The notes under the pieces were generated by a model. The model saw only the letters and a list, made by a program, of their open reading frames with translations, did no database searches and had not been told where the DNA came from. Source: Bolinopsis microptera (lineage: Eukaryota; Ctenophora; Tentaculata; Lobata; Bolinopsidae). From it: a DNA stretch of 64,000 nt. The translations under genes and the position numbers were made by a program. The DNA lies in assembly GCF_026151205.1 (NCBI RefSeq), contig NC_087077.1, positions 11,065,983 to 11,129,982 on the forward strand, read 5' to 3'. Position 1 is the stretch's first letter; every line of letters starts with the position of its first letter. This document shows positions 1-11,866 of the stretch, piece after piece.

Positions 1-146
1 TTGGTTTAATTCAGAATCTAAATTGTCCCCAATTGTCCTCCTGGGGAGGCTCCTTTAAATTTACGAGACGGACATTTTGTTGAAAACCGGAAGGTTCTAT
101 CTATTTTACTTTTGGAGATATACCCCAGCCGGTAGGGTTTCCTGGG

Positions 147-858
147 CCGAACCTACGCGCGTATAAAAGAATTTGCGCTCTCATTTTAAAACGTTCACTT
201 TGACAAACCATAACTCTCCACCAATCAAGTCAAATTTCAATTTTAAAATATCAAAAGAAAGTAGAGAATTTCGCCAACAAGAAAGGGGACTCCTGGATAG
301 GTAGGTAAAAACGCGATCTTCGTCCTCAAAATCGACTTTTAAAACTTCATACATTTTCCGCCGAAATTATAAGTCTTATATCGCAAAACATCCCCCTACC
401 TCCCTGCAACTCCCCCCCCCCCCCCCTTTCCACTTCCCCCCCCCCCTTCCTTCTGCTTTCTTTTGCAGCTGAACTATGAACTCTTAGCTCTCTCGCCGGC
501 CGAACCTACGCGCGTATAAAAGAATTTGCGCTCTCATTTTAAAACGTTCACTTTGACAAACCATAACTCTCCACCAATCAAGTCAAATTTCAATTTTAAA
601 ATATCAAAAGAAAGTAGAGAATTTCGCCAACAAGAAAGGGGACTCCTGGATAGGTAGGTAAAAACGCGATCTTCGTCCTCAAAATCGACTTTTAAAACTT
701 CATACATTTTCCGCCGAAATTATAAGTCTTATATCGCAAAACATCCCCCTACCTCCCTGCAACTCCCCCCCCCCCCCCCCTTTCCCCTTCCCCCCCCCCC
801 CCCCCTTCCTTCTGCTTTCTTTTGCAGCTGAACTATGAACTCTTAGCTCTCTCGCCTA
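147..858. repeat. Head-to-tail dimer of a 353-bp unit
   Basis: Two units begin with CCGAACCTACGCGCG at 147 and about 500. Each contains a TATA-like GCGTATAAAAG close to its start, two long poly-C tracts in the middle, and a pyrimidine-rich stretch ending TTTCTTTTGCAG that reads like a 3' splice acceptor. The unit lies between copies of the MITE and is not part of it. The origin is unknown; a promoter plus first-intron fragment of some gene is one possibility. Confidence 0.8.
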
Positions 859-1188
859 CCCAGAAAACCTTACCGCCTGCTGGGCTTGCTAGAGGTTATA
901 GATTTTCAACAGCACGTTGGGCGTCGCGCGTCACATCGAGTTTACCTTTCACACGCTGCATTTAGTTTAGTAGTCATGACAACGACATGACTTTGCAAAG
1001 TTTAAAAGCTGCAATCTTTAATTTAGCCAAAAATCAAACTTTTTGGTTTAATTCAGAATCTAAATTGTCCCCAATTGTCCTCCTGGGGAGGCTCCTTTAA
1101 ATTTACGAGACGGACATTTTGTTGAAAACCGGAAGGTTCTATCTATTTTACTTTTGGAGATATACCCCAGCCGGTAGGGTTTCCTGGG
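859..1188. mobile_element. MITE-like inverted-repeat element, satellite copy
   Basis: The ends are imperfect inverted repeats: CCCAGAAAACCTTACCG on the left and CGGTAGGGTTTCCTGGG on the right, with TA before the left end. A diverged solitary copy with the same ends and related interior lies at 12744-13089. I infer a non-autonomous DNA transposon, probably with TA target preference as in Tc1/mariner-like elements, that was captured as part of a satellite monomer. No transposase is present. Confidence 0.75.
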
Positions 1189-1899
1189 CCGAACCTACGC
1201 GCGTATAAAAGAATTTGCGCTCTCATTTTAAAACGTTCACTTTGACAAACCATAACTCTCCACCAATCAAGTCAAATTTCAATTTTAAAATATCAAAAGA
1301 AAGTAGAGAATTTCGCCAACAAGAAAGGGGACTCCTGGATAGGTAGGTAAAAACGCGATCTTCGTCCTCAAAATCGACTTTTAAAACTTCATACATTTTC
1401 CGCCGAAATTATAAGTCTTATATCGCAAAACATCCCCCTACCTCCCTGCAACTCCCCCCCCCCCCCCCTTTCCACTTCCCCCCCCCCCCTTCCTTCTGCT
1501 TTCTTTTGCAGCTGAACTATGAACTCTTAGCTCTCTCGCCGGCCGAACCTACGCGCGTATAAAAGAATTTGCGCTCTCATTTTAAAACGTTCACTTTGAC
1601 AAACCATAACTCTCCACCAATCAAGTCAAATTTCAATTTTAAAATATCAAAAGAAAGTAGAGAATTTCGCCAACAAGAAAGGGGACTCCTGGATAGGTAG
1701 GTAAAAACGCGATCTTCGTCCTCAAAATCGACTTTTAAAACTTCATACATTTTCCGCCGAAATTATAAGTCTTATATCGCAAAACATCCCCCTACCTCCC
1801 TGCAACTCCCCCCCCCCCCCCCCCCCTTTCCACTTCCCCCCCCCCCTTCCTTCTGCTTTCTTTTGCAGCTGAACTATGAACTCTTAGCTCTCTCGCCTA
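1189..1899. repeat. Second dimer of the 353-bp unit
   Basis: This repeats 147-858 almost base for base, with different poly-C lengths (up to about 18 C near 1808). Units begin at 1189 and about 1543. Confidence 0.85.
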
Positions 1900-2229
1900 C
1901 CCAGAAAACCTTACCGCCTGCTGGGCTTGCTAGAGGTTATAGATTTTCAACAGCACGTTGGGCGTCGCGCGTCACATCGAGTTTACCTTTCACACGCTGC
2001 ATTTAGTTTAGTAGTCATGACAACGACATGACTTTGCAAAGTTTAAAAGCTGCAATCTTTAATTTAGCCAAAAATCAAACTTTTTGGTTTAATTCAGAAT
2101 CTAAATTGTCCCCAATTGTCCTCCTGGGGAGGCTCCTTTAAATTTACGAGACGGACATTTTGTTGAAAACCGGAAGGTTCTATCTATTTTACTTTTGGAG
2201 ATATACCCCAGCCGGTAGGGTTTCCTGGG
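1900..2229. mobile_element. MITE-like inverted-repeat element, last satellite copy
   Basis: This is a second complete copy, almost identical to 859-1188, with the same terminal inverted repeats and the TA before the left end. Its right end CCTGGG is followed by unrelated DNA (AACAAATGG), which marks the edge of the satellite array. Confidence 0.75.
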
Positions 2230-2475
2230 AACAAATGGATCGGTGAGGGACCTGTAATCCTTAAATAACATTACCAATCGCTCATGATTTTTATTGCAGA
2301 ATTATCGGACCTTGAAGACATATGACAGATACGGTTTAAAGAATGAAAACTTCAAGAAGTGTAATGTTTGTCTGCCGCGATAAACCTCTAATATTAAAAA
2401 GAAGTATTGTTTAGTTTGGAGTACGACAGAAACGCGCACGTACGAATGATATATGAGAACACTAGAAAATAATAT

Positions 2476-2710
2476 CACCTCTCGGATTTGCGCCCGGATA
2501 CGATAGGTTTTACATTTCCTATCGGGTCCGAGAGCAAATCCTATCGACTCTCGTATCGGAACTTACAAATCCTATCGCCGCTAGGATTAGCGCTCGGATC
2601 CGATAGGTTTTTAATTTCCTATCGGCTCCGAGAGCAAATCCTATCGCCTCTCGGAAATTGCACATCCTATCGCCGCTCGGCGATAGGAAATCATCGGAGG
2701 TATCCTGGGG
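2476..2710. repeat. Local repeat of CTATCG / CGATAG motifs
   Basis: An approximately 100-bp unit is repeated: CGATAGGTTT occurs at 2501 and 2601, each followed by TTTCCTATCGG and AGAGCAAATCCTATCG. The motif occurs in both orientations, so each unit can fold into a hairpin. I see no coding sense here; the short open frames across it are artefacts of the repeat. Confidence 0.7.
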
Positions 2711-2790
2711 GGACTGGATCGGCGTTTATAGGATTGACAAAATCCGAGATGTGTCGGACGCGCCATATATATATCCTATAGGGGAATCCT

Positions 2791-2904
2791 TGTAGCGCGA
2801 TGCATTACTGGGTCGCGCCGCGCATCAAATAATTCTTCTCGGTAGATCGGCGAGATGCACCACTGTGCCTCACCGAGCTGCGAAGGATTGACATCGTGAA
2901 TCAA
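2791..2904. mobile_element. Short TTG...CAA element, copy 1
   Basis: A 114-bp GC-rich insert beginning TTGTAGCGCG and ending ATTGACATCGTGAATCAA is flanked on both sides by the 10-bp direct repeat GGGGAATCCT (2781-2790 and 2905-2914), as expected of a target-site duplication. The end sequence is shared with the elements at 12424-12560 and 22903-23132. It is non-coding and would be mobilised, if at all, by an enzyme encoded elsewhere. The family is not one I recognise. Confidence 0.65.
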
Positions 2905-3019
2905 GGGGAATCCTATCTAATTAGAATCGCAGAAATCGACGTTCTGAACAGCCGTGTAAACCCGCATGTGAATTTCGCGCGAAGAGTATCACAAATTCTG
3001 CATATGGCGACGCTCCTTC

Positions 3020-3345
3020 CATTCTCCAGAAGACGTTTCCCTGAATTTTGTAGTGGATTTTGTAGTGGATTTTGCGCGCCGAACGTACGTTACAATATTT
3101 ATAATTGTAGAATCTACGACACTAGTAGTCAGAAGTCTCAATAAACTGCTCGTATTTATACTTTTATAGACACTGAGATATGAAAAGATGTCGAAACTCA
3201 GTTTTTATGATCATTTGGGTCACGTACTACCTATTTAACCACCAAAACATGTTCCACCTACCCCGGAACACAAATCCACTACACCTGTGAAATCCACTAC
3301 AAATCCACTACACAAATCAAGGAAACGTGCTCTCTAGAAAATAAT
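3020..3345. mobile_element. Inverted-repeat element with TAGTGGATTT arms
   Basis: The left arm (about 3022-3074) contains ACGTTTCCCTGAATTTTG and then two TGTAGTGGATTT repeats. The right arm (about 3290-3345) contains the reverse complement, AAATCCACTAC twice and then CAAGGAAACGT. The arms are roughly 40-50 bp with a few mismatches around a 215-bp centre. A MITE or other fold-back element is the simplest reading. I could not define a clean target duplication. Confidence 0.55.
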
Positions 3346-3984
3346 GTAGAAAATTTTACTCGGAAATTTAGGCATTGTTTTTTAACGAGTCATAACGCAC
3401 GAAAGCACTTTTCTGTCAGAAGAAAGTAATAGTTTAAATATACGATTAACATAGAATCTTTAAAAACATACATAGCTTAGAGCAGCTTAAAATATACACA
3501 CACTAAATTAAACATTGAAACACGAAATAAAGGGAGCTTTAATCAACTGCCACTAATTCACAATATCTGGCATTGAATAGAGACCAAACTATAAGATGTT
3601 CACTTGTAGTTTAACTAGAGATCTAAATAAATACAAACAGGTTGTGCACATAACAGTTATGACTGAAACTGACTATTAAAATTATAATTGAACAACAAGT
3701 TAACTACTTAACTGAATTACTGATAACTTTAATCTTGAATAACTGAAAATCTGGAAATTTTTATCAAACGACAAACAATCATTCAAAACCCTCAAAATTT
3801 TAAAATTTTCCGGTGAAATTGATTTAAACATAACGATTCTTCAAGCAATATTAAAAGAATTCTTCTTACACGATATACAATATATTATATACACATACAA
3901 TATATAATAATAATTTTATACTCCTAGTTCAATAAACAATATTACAATAACAGTTCTGTAGTCCTATAACTCTATAAAAAATTA
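3346..3984. other. AT-rich intergenic DNA
   Basis: I see no gene, RNA or clear repeat in these 640 bases. They lie downstream of the carrier gene on the minus strand. Confidence 0.6.
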
Positions 3985-3990
3985 TTTATT
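3985..3990 (-). promoter_or_regulatory. Candidate poly(A) signal of the carrier gene
   Basis: AATAAA on the minus strand lies 48 bases after the TAA stop of the SLC25 gene. Confidence 0.5.
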
Positions 3991-4037
3991 CATTAGAAAA
4001 TACCATGCTTAAATTATTTAATATTAATCATTCGATA

Positions 4038-7000
4038 TTAATCCCTAAGTCCTAACTTAGTGACGAGTTTCTGAGCGTTACTCATCATGATCATACTAAC
4101 GCCATTAGCAAGGAAACTCCTAATTGTCCCGGGTCCAATACCTCTGTAGAGACCTGTCACTCCCTTCTCTCTGAAAGTCATTGCTAGTCGGGTCTTCAAC
4201 GGCTGATCTCTGAAATTAGTGGAAATTAGCTGGTTATATCGTTATATCCATTATTTGATTGTATATATTATATCCGTATAATCTAATTTATTTAATTGTA
4301 TTACTCATAGCACGACATTTTCGTGGCTCAGACTGAAATGTTCAACAAATAGTTAATAGATATCCTGGAGGTGGTACGAGAAATTTCTTGTTTTCTTAAA
4401 TTTCCTGTTTTCTTGAATTTCTTGTTTTCTTGAATTTCTTGTTTTTTCGAGTGTTGATTATTAGACTTAACTAAATTGAGCCACCGTTAATTATACGCCA
4501 CCTCACACTGAACATTCAACAATCTTGTTCCTAGAAAACAGACGGATCTCACACGACTAACTAAGTTAGGACTAAAATAAACCGGTTTCAAAGCCCTTAA
4601 GGGTGGCCCTCGGGTCTTTAAAACGAGTACGTGATTTTCAATAATATTATATATCCACTTTAACACAAACATTTCACAAATGCCACGTCAGCATAGTGAG
4701 AAGTATTAAAACATTCTTACATTCCTAAATCTATGCAGCTAATATATTTAATGGTGGTTAGGAGCGATTACTTATTTTAGACGATCAATTATTGTTCATA
4801 TCTCATAATTAATCTGAGTCATATCAAACACTCCAAATTGAGAAACTGTATACGTACTTCCCGAAGTTTCCTTGAACTTGACTCTTCATGTTTTCAATCG
4901 GCCAAATGATCCACCAAGATAACGTAGCTGCAGTTCCTGAAATAATGATTATAACTTGTTAAATACTGGGTTAAACCATATAAACTAAAGCGTCATTGTA
5001 CACGACTTTCACTATATGTTGGTGTGTTTGAAAAGGCGAAATTGCACGATTACCTAAGTAAATATTTTGATCCCAGTTCAATTTGTAACGGAGTTTTTTA
5101 TTAACAGGAAACGATGTAACAGAGTCAATATATTTTAATGTTGCCATGGGGTGGCAAGTCCCATACACCGTAGTCTGACAGTTTCACTGCGTCCTAATAT
5201 AATCTGTGTGCACTTTAGTTGACTATGATATAATGTGACAGAATTTGTTTGTTAACTGTGTGAGCCCATCATCTGATAAATTATTTAATTAACAATGATA
5301 CTGACCAGAAAGTAAGAACGGTCCAAGAATGGGAGAAGAGAAGAGATGAGGGAGGTTCCGTCTGAAGGAGTCAATGAAGATGAAGTACATCCCCATCAGA
5401 CCTAGAGTTCTTATCCACGTCACTGAAAACCCCTGGGAATAATAGAATGTAACATATTTATAACAATTATCATGATACTGATTGAATTTAGAGAAACACA
5501 GCAGTTATCTTTGGAGGAATATTAATTATTGAATTAAGGTGTGGTAGATGAATTGAATGAATTTGTCGATAATTTAATGAATTTTGTCGACAAAACTCTA
5601 CACTAAGTGGCATTACTACAATTTCTACCATCTTAAATTTGGTGAGCAAAGCTATAACAGCTGATACCTGAGGGTTGTGCTGCACCCATTTACCCAACTA
5701 CTGTAAACAAACTGTTCAGTAACTCAGGTATTAGTGTCAAACTAGTCAAAACAGCACCACGAACACCCACAACAGAACTTTTCACCATGTTTTGGTTGTT
5801 GTTATCAGTTCTCAGTTCCGTTACAGAAGGGGACGTGCATTATGTCCCTAAACTTATGATTGCAGATGGCCAGAACCCCATGGATGGCAGTGTTGTACGG
5901 ATTATCATAATGAAAATGGAGGGTGCGAGTAATTTTATAATTTTCATTTTCCGTTCTCACTTCTTATTCTGAGGAGGCCGAAAAGTTTGTTGAGTATTAC
6001 TTGACAGTCATAATGGCATAAGTTAACATTCAAATTTCACAAATTTTAATGTGACGATAGTATTATTTCACGTCACGTCACTTCAACTTTTACGTCACGT
6101 CACTATTATAGCCGTGACTTTTTTTTCAGAGTGCGGAGAGCCCGAAGACACTGTTTTCTGCAGCAACAGAGAATTGAGTGACGTGAGAACTACTGCTGCT
6201 GTTATTTGTAGATCTATCATGGACGCTTACTACACTACAGGTAATATCAGAGAGAAAACATGCATACGAAATTCACTGTTTGAGTGTTTTTGTTAAATAA
6301 TCATGCATGTAATATCCGGATAGGAACATTATTTATGAGTCGTATTGTTATGAATTGTGTAATATGCTAACTGCTAAGCATGAGAGGGACAATGACAGTG
6401 CCACATTGCCACAGTGCCACATTGATAGTGCCACTCAAATGTACATTTTGTGGTGAAATAACCAATTCTGTTATTAGACTTTCAACAATTAAAAGCACAC
6501 AATCTTGCCAGGAGATGCGGTGAGAAAAGACATGACATCGGAAGGAGAAGAGATAGTGGAGACTATAGGATACGACTTTAAATGCGAGGGTAAAGAGAAC
6601 AACCTGGACCAGTGCGAGGGGGAGAGGGTGGTGTGCCATGACAGAGTTGTAGTGAAGTGCTCAGATCCTGGTCTTAGTGGTTAGTAGATAGTTTGGAGCT
6701 GTGAGTTCTTTGTAGAGACTATGTTGTGTTACATGTACATGTTGTGTTACATGTACAATGTACAGTATACATGTGATGTACACAGTATACACTGTGTACA
6801 TACACAAGGAAGGAACACGTTCCATTCTACATGTTTCTATTCTATGTTTCGAGATATTTATACAATTTCTGCAGATTAACCAGAAGCGCAAAATGTATTT
6901 TACAACATGTATTTGAGTATATAATGTGTATACTTGAGTACTAAACACATAGGCTTAACCCTCTTTAAATCACGTGACAATAACAACAGGTATTTGTAAG

Positions 7001-10000
7001 TCATCCTGTGGGTGCATGGCTCCCTCTCTACTCTCTAAAGTTATTGGAGGACAAGATGCATCGCCCGGAGAGTTTCCTTGGCAAGTGAGTCTAACAATGA
7101 ATCACAAGCTTTGCTATAATATAAGTCATAACGTGCGTTTCAAAAACTTTGCTATAATTAATATTAATTATAGCAACAATCTGTAAAATTCTTATCCGAT
7201 CTGCGGCATTACTGTGATAGTATCCCAGCAGTACCGAAGTAGAACTGTAGCAAAATCTCCAATCTCTTACTTTGTATTTCACGAGAAACAAGACGCTTCC
7301 TAGACTATTACTGTATTATAGACTAGTTCTATTAATGTTACAACGCGGTGTGTGCAGCTAAATGCAATTTTGCAGGTCACATTAACGACGAAGTCGAAAA
7401 GTAAATTTTTCAATTGCGGAGGAACGATTATTGACTCAGAGCATATCTTAACAGCAGCCCACTGTTTACATTATCCAAGTTGGCCGAATGTGCCTTGTAA
7501 AGCACAAAAGAGTAGTCCGGATGATAAATGGAAACAGTGCTATTGGCTAACAGGTGATTTGTGTAATTTATATGTGCAAATAGCTGAAAATATGTGTAAT
7601 TTATGTGCTGAAAATATGTCATTTATGTGTAAATTTAAATTAAATTAACATTTAAGGGATTTATATTTACATTTTCATGTTATTTCGGCTACGTCATGTT
7701 TAACTGATATGGCTCAAGAACAACGGTATCTAGTACATTTATCGAGAGATTAATATAATCGTTATGTTAAGATTGAAATGTTTGTATTTTTCACTCAATG
7801 TCAATAGTCAACCGAACTTGTCGCAAAAAACTAATAGTTTTTTTGTTGCGGAACAACCTTTTTGTGATACACTTGTATCGAAACTGTGAAAATACCGAAG
7901 TCCCTCTTCAGAAATAGAGGTTTATTATGGCTCACACGAGTTTTACACAAGAATTGACGATCCTCAAACAGCTTCTGTAGAATATATCTACATCCACAAG
8001 GTAGGAACTACTTCTCCAACCACTCAAAGTTATAACAAATCAAAGGAACAATTTTGATAATTACATTATATGGTAGGCTAACTAATTAATATTGCCCATA
8101 ATACAATACTGTTATTTACTGATAGAAAACTATGCAGGACTATGTTAGAGGAAACACAGCATTGCGCCATGACATTGCTATCTTAAAACTGGATACACCG
8201 CTGGTTCTTAATCCTTACGTACATCCTGCCTGCCTACCACGGGCAGACTTCCAACTTCCACCAAACCGAAATGTAAAGTATTTCTTAACTTGTTCACACT
8301 GCTTATCTTAACTTTACAAAAAAGTATTTACATTATTTTTGTTTTTGCTGTATTATTACTTATATATTTATCAACCTAGCATATAATTAAAAGCTTGATA
8401 CAGTTGTTAAACAACCAATTTGCATACTTAGCTTATTCACACTTGTGTACTACTATATGGTTCACAATGAGATTGTTAACACAGATTTATATTGAATTAA
8501 AGAGTTGCATGACGATACAGCTATAGATATTTTAGATCTAGCAGGGTTCAGAAACACGCTACAAACCAGTTTGTTAGATATCTAGTAATATTTCAGTCAG
8601 TACAGGAAGTAAAATGTGTAATGTAGGTATCTACACCAGGTGACGGTGAGCGGGTTTGGAGACACAACAAAAAGCGGTGGGGTTATCCCGAGTGTTTTAC
8701 AGAAAGCGAGTTTGAATTGGCTGCCTATAGAACTGTGTGGACCTATTATGTTTGGGTTCCTCTTTAACGAACATTTGTGCGCAGGTATCTGGTATAATAG
8801 TAAAACGAAATTAGGAAAGTAAGTTTGTAGCATTAACAGTCAATTACATTAAAAAACTCCCAAATTGTGTGAAACTCTTCAAAGACCAAGATCAATGTTT
8901 TTGTTCAAGTTGAAAGACAGTAATACCAACAGTGGCCCTATGTTCAGGAGATACAACGGGTAGTGTTGACGCGTGTAGGGGTGATAGCGGGGGACCACTT
9001 GTATACAAGGACGATCAAGGTAAACTCTAAACCAGCAGTTTACTCTGAATTACTGAATACTGAATTACTGAATACTTAGTGCGTGTAATTTTTAAAAGAT
9101 AATGACAGACTCTGTACTCTATGGTCTAATTATGTCCCAATAGCGTAAAAATGCCAAACAATGTGACATAACACTACTTGAGATACTAACACATTTCTTT
9201 AAGTAAATTATTAAAATCTCTAAATAACTGCAGTAAAAACAGCTATTCCTCAGGTATTTCGACGGTGATGGGAATTGTTAGTTTTAGCTACGGGTGTGCT
9301 CAGCTAAACCTGTATGGTGTGTATACTAACGTACAGTTAGAAAGAGATTTTATTGACAGTGTTCGGACACAAACACTGGATCCAAACACTATCACACTGT
9401 TTTGTAAAACGAAGAACGGCAAATGTAAGAGTGTAAAGACATAGACTGTCTAGAGCGTTCATCTTGATTACTAGATTTAGTAGTGGACTATGAGAATACG
9501 TTTTATTGGCTTTACCATTCACATTTGAAGTGGAGTAAAATTGTTGAGGAATGAGTAATAACTTCACTCCTGTTCTCTGTTAACAATTAACATTAACCAC
9601 TGCAACCATTACTCTAACGTTCAGGGGCCTATGAGCATTTAAAAAATAATCTTACCTTGTATACACCACTCAGTTTATAGGTCTGTCCTGTTTGTCGTCT
9701 TATCTGAAACAACATTCATACATTTCACTAATAGTTTATGAAAGATCCGAATTTAATAGCTGCAATTCATCGGACATAAGCTATTAGCACATTTTGCAGC
9801 TTATTCAAAGTAACAATAGAATTTAATTACGAAAGAATGATTTAATTTCACACTAAAATTTGATCACTGCGCTGGAGACCAAAAGATAGATGAACTATAA
9901 ACTTATAAACCGGAAATATATTAACAAACCTTGGCAAGCTCGAGAGGAGATTCGATTATTGCTCTGGCGGTGGAACCACAAGCTCCTGCTAGTATAACCC

Positions 10001-10835
10001 TCCTGGATATATGGTGATTAAATTATACAATGTTGTACTATTTTATACAATGTTGTATAACGTAGGATAAGATTACCGTCCACTTACTTACCTATCATTA
10101 ATAATAACATCATACCATGTTGCATTATAGAACTGATATAAGTTGATGTGTCACATTATTCGTAATTGTAGAAATATTACCATCAAAAATATCTTACACT
10201 TGGAGACCGAAAGTTCCGGGTATTTCCTTCTTTAAAGTTGGGTATTTGTCACAGAAGGTATACACAGCCTCAAACGCAGAAAATTGAACAGACCTGTAGA
10301 TTCCTGAACCCATCATAGGTGGAACACATCCCCTGAAATGATTAATATTTAAACTTTCTCTAGAGTTACTTTAAATAACGTTACTTTTAAATATATGACT
10401 AAGAGAAGAACAATAACTACTTTTCTTGGAACTTCTTGAATGTAACATCAAATAAGTCAAACAATAAAACGGTATCTTACCTGTAAAGTCCCAATATTCC
10501 TTGTGTTCTTAGTGTTTTCAAACAAGTCCGAAACATATTGGTATTCTCAAAGCCTTTTTGAGCTTGCATCTTCGTCTTGATGGTATCCAGAGGGTGTCCA
10601 ACCATGACACTTGTAGTTCCATATAGAACACCAACTAAGAGAGGTTTTGTTGGATATTAATTAGTGCACAATGCTAAAGGGATACATATCCAAGCTTCAA
10701 ATTCCAAAAATAATCTTAATCCCAACTGAGCGATATATAGATATTATTTCCCAGGGCTAATGCAATTGAAAACTCACCACTCAATGCTATAGCACCTTCC
10801 TTCAGCCAACCTGCCCGAGCTTCATTGTGAGTCAT
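4038..10835 (-). CDS. Mitochondrial carrier family protein (SLC25)
   Basis: Transporter of the mitochondrial inner membrane, 281 aa. Minus-strand exons in gene order: 10835-10778, 10634-10481, 10332-10198, 10002-9930, 9703-9656, 5432-5306, 4936-4858 and 4209-4038; all have GT/AG ends and frame is kept to TAA at 4038. Three repeats carry the family signature PxDxxK or its Glu form: PLDTIK (residues 34-39), PLELAK (135-140) and PIENMK (211-216). The last repeat ends with GLYRGIGPGTIRSFLANG. Start ATG 10835 is the first ATG after an in-frame TAG, and a possible 5' UTR acceptor (CTTTCTAG) lies about 80 bases upstream. The length is slightly below the usual 300 aa. The substrate cannot be assigned; the motif PIENMKSQVQ does not point me to a named vertebrate member. 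Intron 5 (5433-9655) contains a whole protease gene on the other strand. Confidence 0.88.
5787..9444 (+). CDS. Secreted SRCR-domain trypsin-like serine protease
   Basis: Predicted 446-aa secreted protease. Exons: 5787-5928, 6130-6240, 6512-6679, 6990-7084, 7376-7553, 7912-8000, 8138-8272, 8640-8784, 8933-9019 and 9254-9444; phases agree throughout. A signal peptide (MFWLLLSVLSSVTEG) is followed by one scavenger-receptor cysteine-rich domain (about residues 20-135; DVRTTAAVICRSI, NLDQCEG, VKCS) and an S1A protease domain. Activation would occur at SK|VIGG (Lys157). The catalytic triad is His201 (TAAHC), Asp273 (RHDIAIL) and Ser373 (GDSGGP). Asp367, at the chymotrypsin-189 position, predicts cleavage after Lys/Arg. 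Oddities: the usual Gly216 is Ser395 and position 225 is Tyr404 instead of Pro; in vertebrate proteases Tyr225 goes with sodium binding. All exons lie inside one intron of the antisense carrier gene. The physiological substrate is unknown. Confidence 0.88.
7149..7176. repeat. Perfect 28-bp palindrome in protease intron 4
   Basis: TTGCTATAATTAAT is followed directly by its reverse complement. The nearby GCTATAATATAAGT at about 7112 is a partial repeat of one arm. It is probably an AT-rich hairpin of no coding significance. Confidence 0.6.
9445..9655. other. Short gap between protease stop and carrier exon 5
   Basis: This 211-bp stretch must hold the protease 3' UTR and the start of the carrier's large intron. 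The two antisense genes are therefore tightly packed here. I see no clear AATAAA for the protease. Confidence 0.5.
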
Positions 10836-11575
10836 GATATCGGCCTCTTTGTTATCACACGCAGAAACAGATTCAGTCTAAATCTGGTCGGTCAAGTCAT
10901 CCACCAATTCACCTAGAAAGGAATTATATCATAAGTTCAATTATGAACAATGAACAGTGACAACTACACAAAGGAAAACTATCGGAATGTTAGCTTTAAG
11001 AACTACAATAGTATAAGCTGGGAGACTTGTAACCCATGTAGCCAAGTCCCCATAAGAGTGGCAAAAAGAGATTTTGGAAAATGTTTGAAGAGGAGCTTTT
11101 CTGCTGTCCCCTTTTTGCGGTTTTGATTCAAATTTTGACCAGTGACCAATCAGTGAGGTCGATGAGAGTCAAGTTGCCATCAAGGTACTGGAAGCAGTAT
11201 ATCCGGAGAGAACTTTGATGCAATGAACATTTTGAATATGTCCTACCGGTAGTACATATTCGAATTTCAGTTCTCCATAACCCAAATTTCACTGTTTTGA
11301 CTATCTTACAGGGTCACTCAGGATGGCACAAGACACGATTGAAGTATTCAAAGTTCCATTCCCAAATAAAGCTTTGATAAACCGAAAATCATCAAAATAT
11401 AAAAAGAGATTTTAGGAGATTTTGAAGAGGAGCTTTTCTGCCGTCCCCTTGACCAAAATTTCACAGTTTTGACTGAAATTTTGACCAGTGACCAATCAGT
11501 GAGGTCTGTGAGAGTGACACAGTTCGCCATCAAGGTACTGGAAGCAGTATATCCGGAGAAAACTTGGATGCAACG

Positions 11576-11866
11576 CAGTGGCGTAACGAAGGGCCCCGCC
11601 GACCCCGCTGTGCGGGGGGGGGGGGGGGGGAGGGGTGGGCGCCAAATCGTCATTTGAATGTGGGACAATTTCGAAAAACTTACCTACGGTACTAGCAAAA
11701 CTGTGCGTTTTTCTCTAGAAACACACTTTTTTAGAGATTTTACCGGTGTACCCTCTAAAATTATCTAATTTGTTCAATTTTAGGGAGGAGCGCCAAAAGG
11801 GGAGGGGGCACCAACAGGGGGGGGGCTTTTTCAGCGGGGGCCCCAACAGGCAACGTTACACCACTG
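11576..11866. mobile_element. hAT-like MITE, poly-G-rich
   Basis: The terminal inverted repeats are CAGTGGCGTAACG and CGTTACACCACTG; CAGTG...CACTG ends are typical of hAT elements. The element interrupts the second array unit: uninterrupted units read through GATGCAATGAACATTTTG at this place. The flanking octamers ATGCAACG and ATATAACA agree at five of eight positions, consistent with a decayed 8-bp duplication. The interior contains runs of up to 18 G and no transposase. Confidence 0.75.

Larger units (their letters stand above)
1..2229. repeat. Composite satellite, about 1,042-bp period
   Basis: The block starting TTGGTTTAATTCAGAATCTA at position 1 recurs at 1043 and 2084, giving a period of about 1,042 bp that continues past the left edge of the window. 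Each period is one 330-bp inverted-repeat element (859-1188, 1900-2229; right part only at 1-146) followed by two copies of an unrelated 353-bp unit (147-858 and 1189-1899). Copies are nearly identical apart from the length of poly-C tracts, so the array is young or homogenised. The array ends abruptly at 2229, where the third element runs into single-copy sequence instead of another 353-bp unit. Confidence 0.9.

Noticed and set aside
2488-3144. Two short open frames (97 and 82 codons) in the left repeat region
   Set aside because: They run through the CTATCG repeat and across a TTG...CAA element and show no domain or codon signal; they are by-products of repeat composition.
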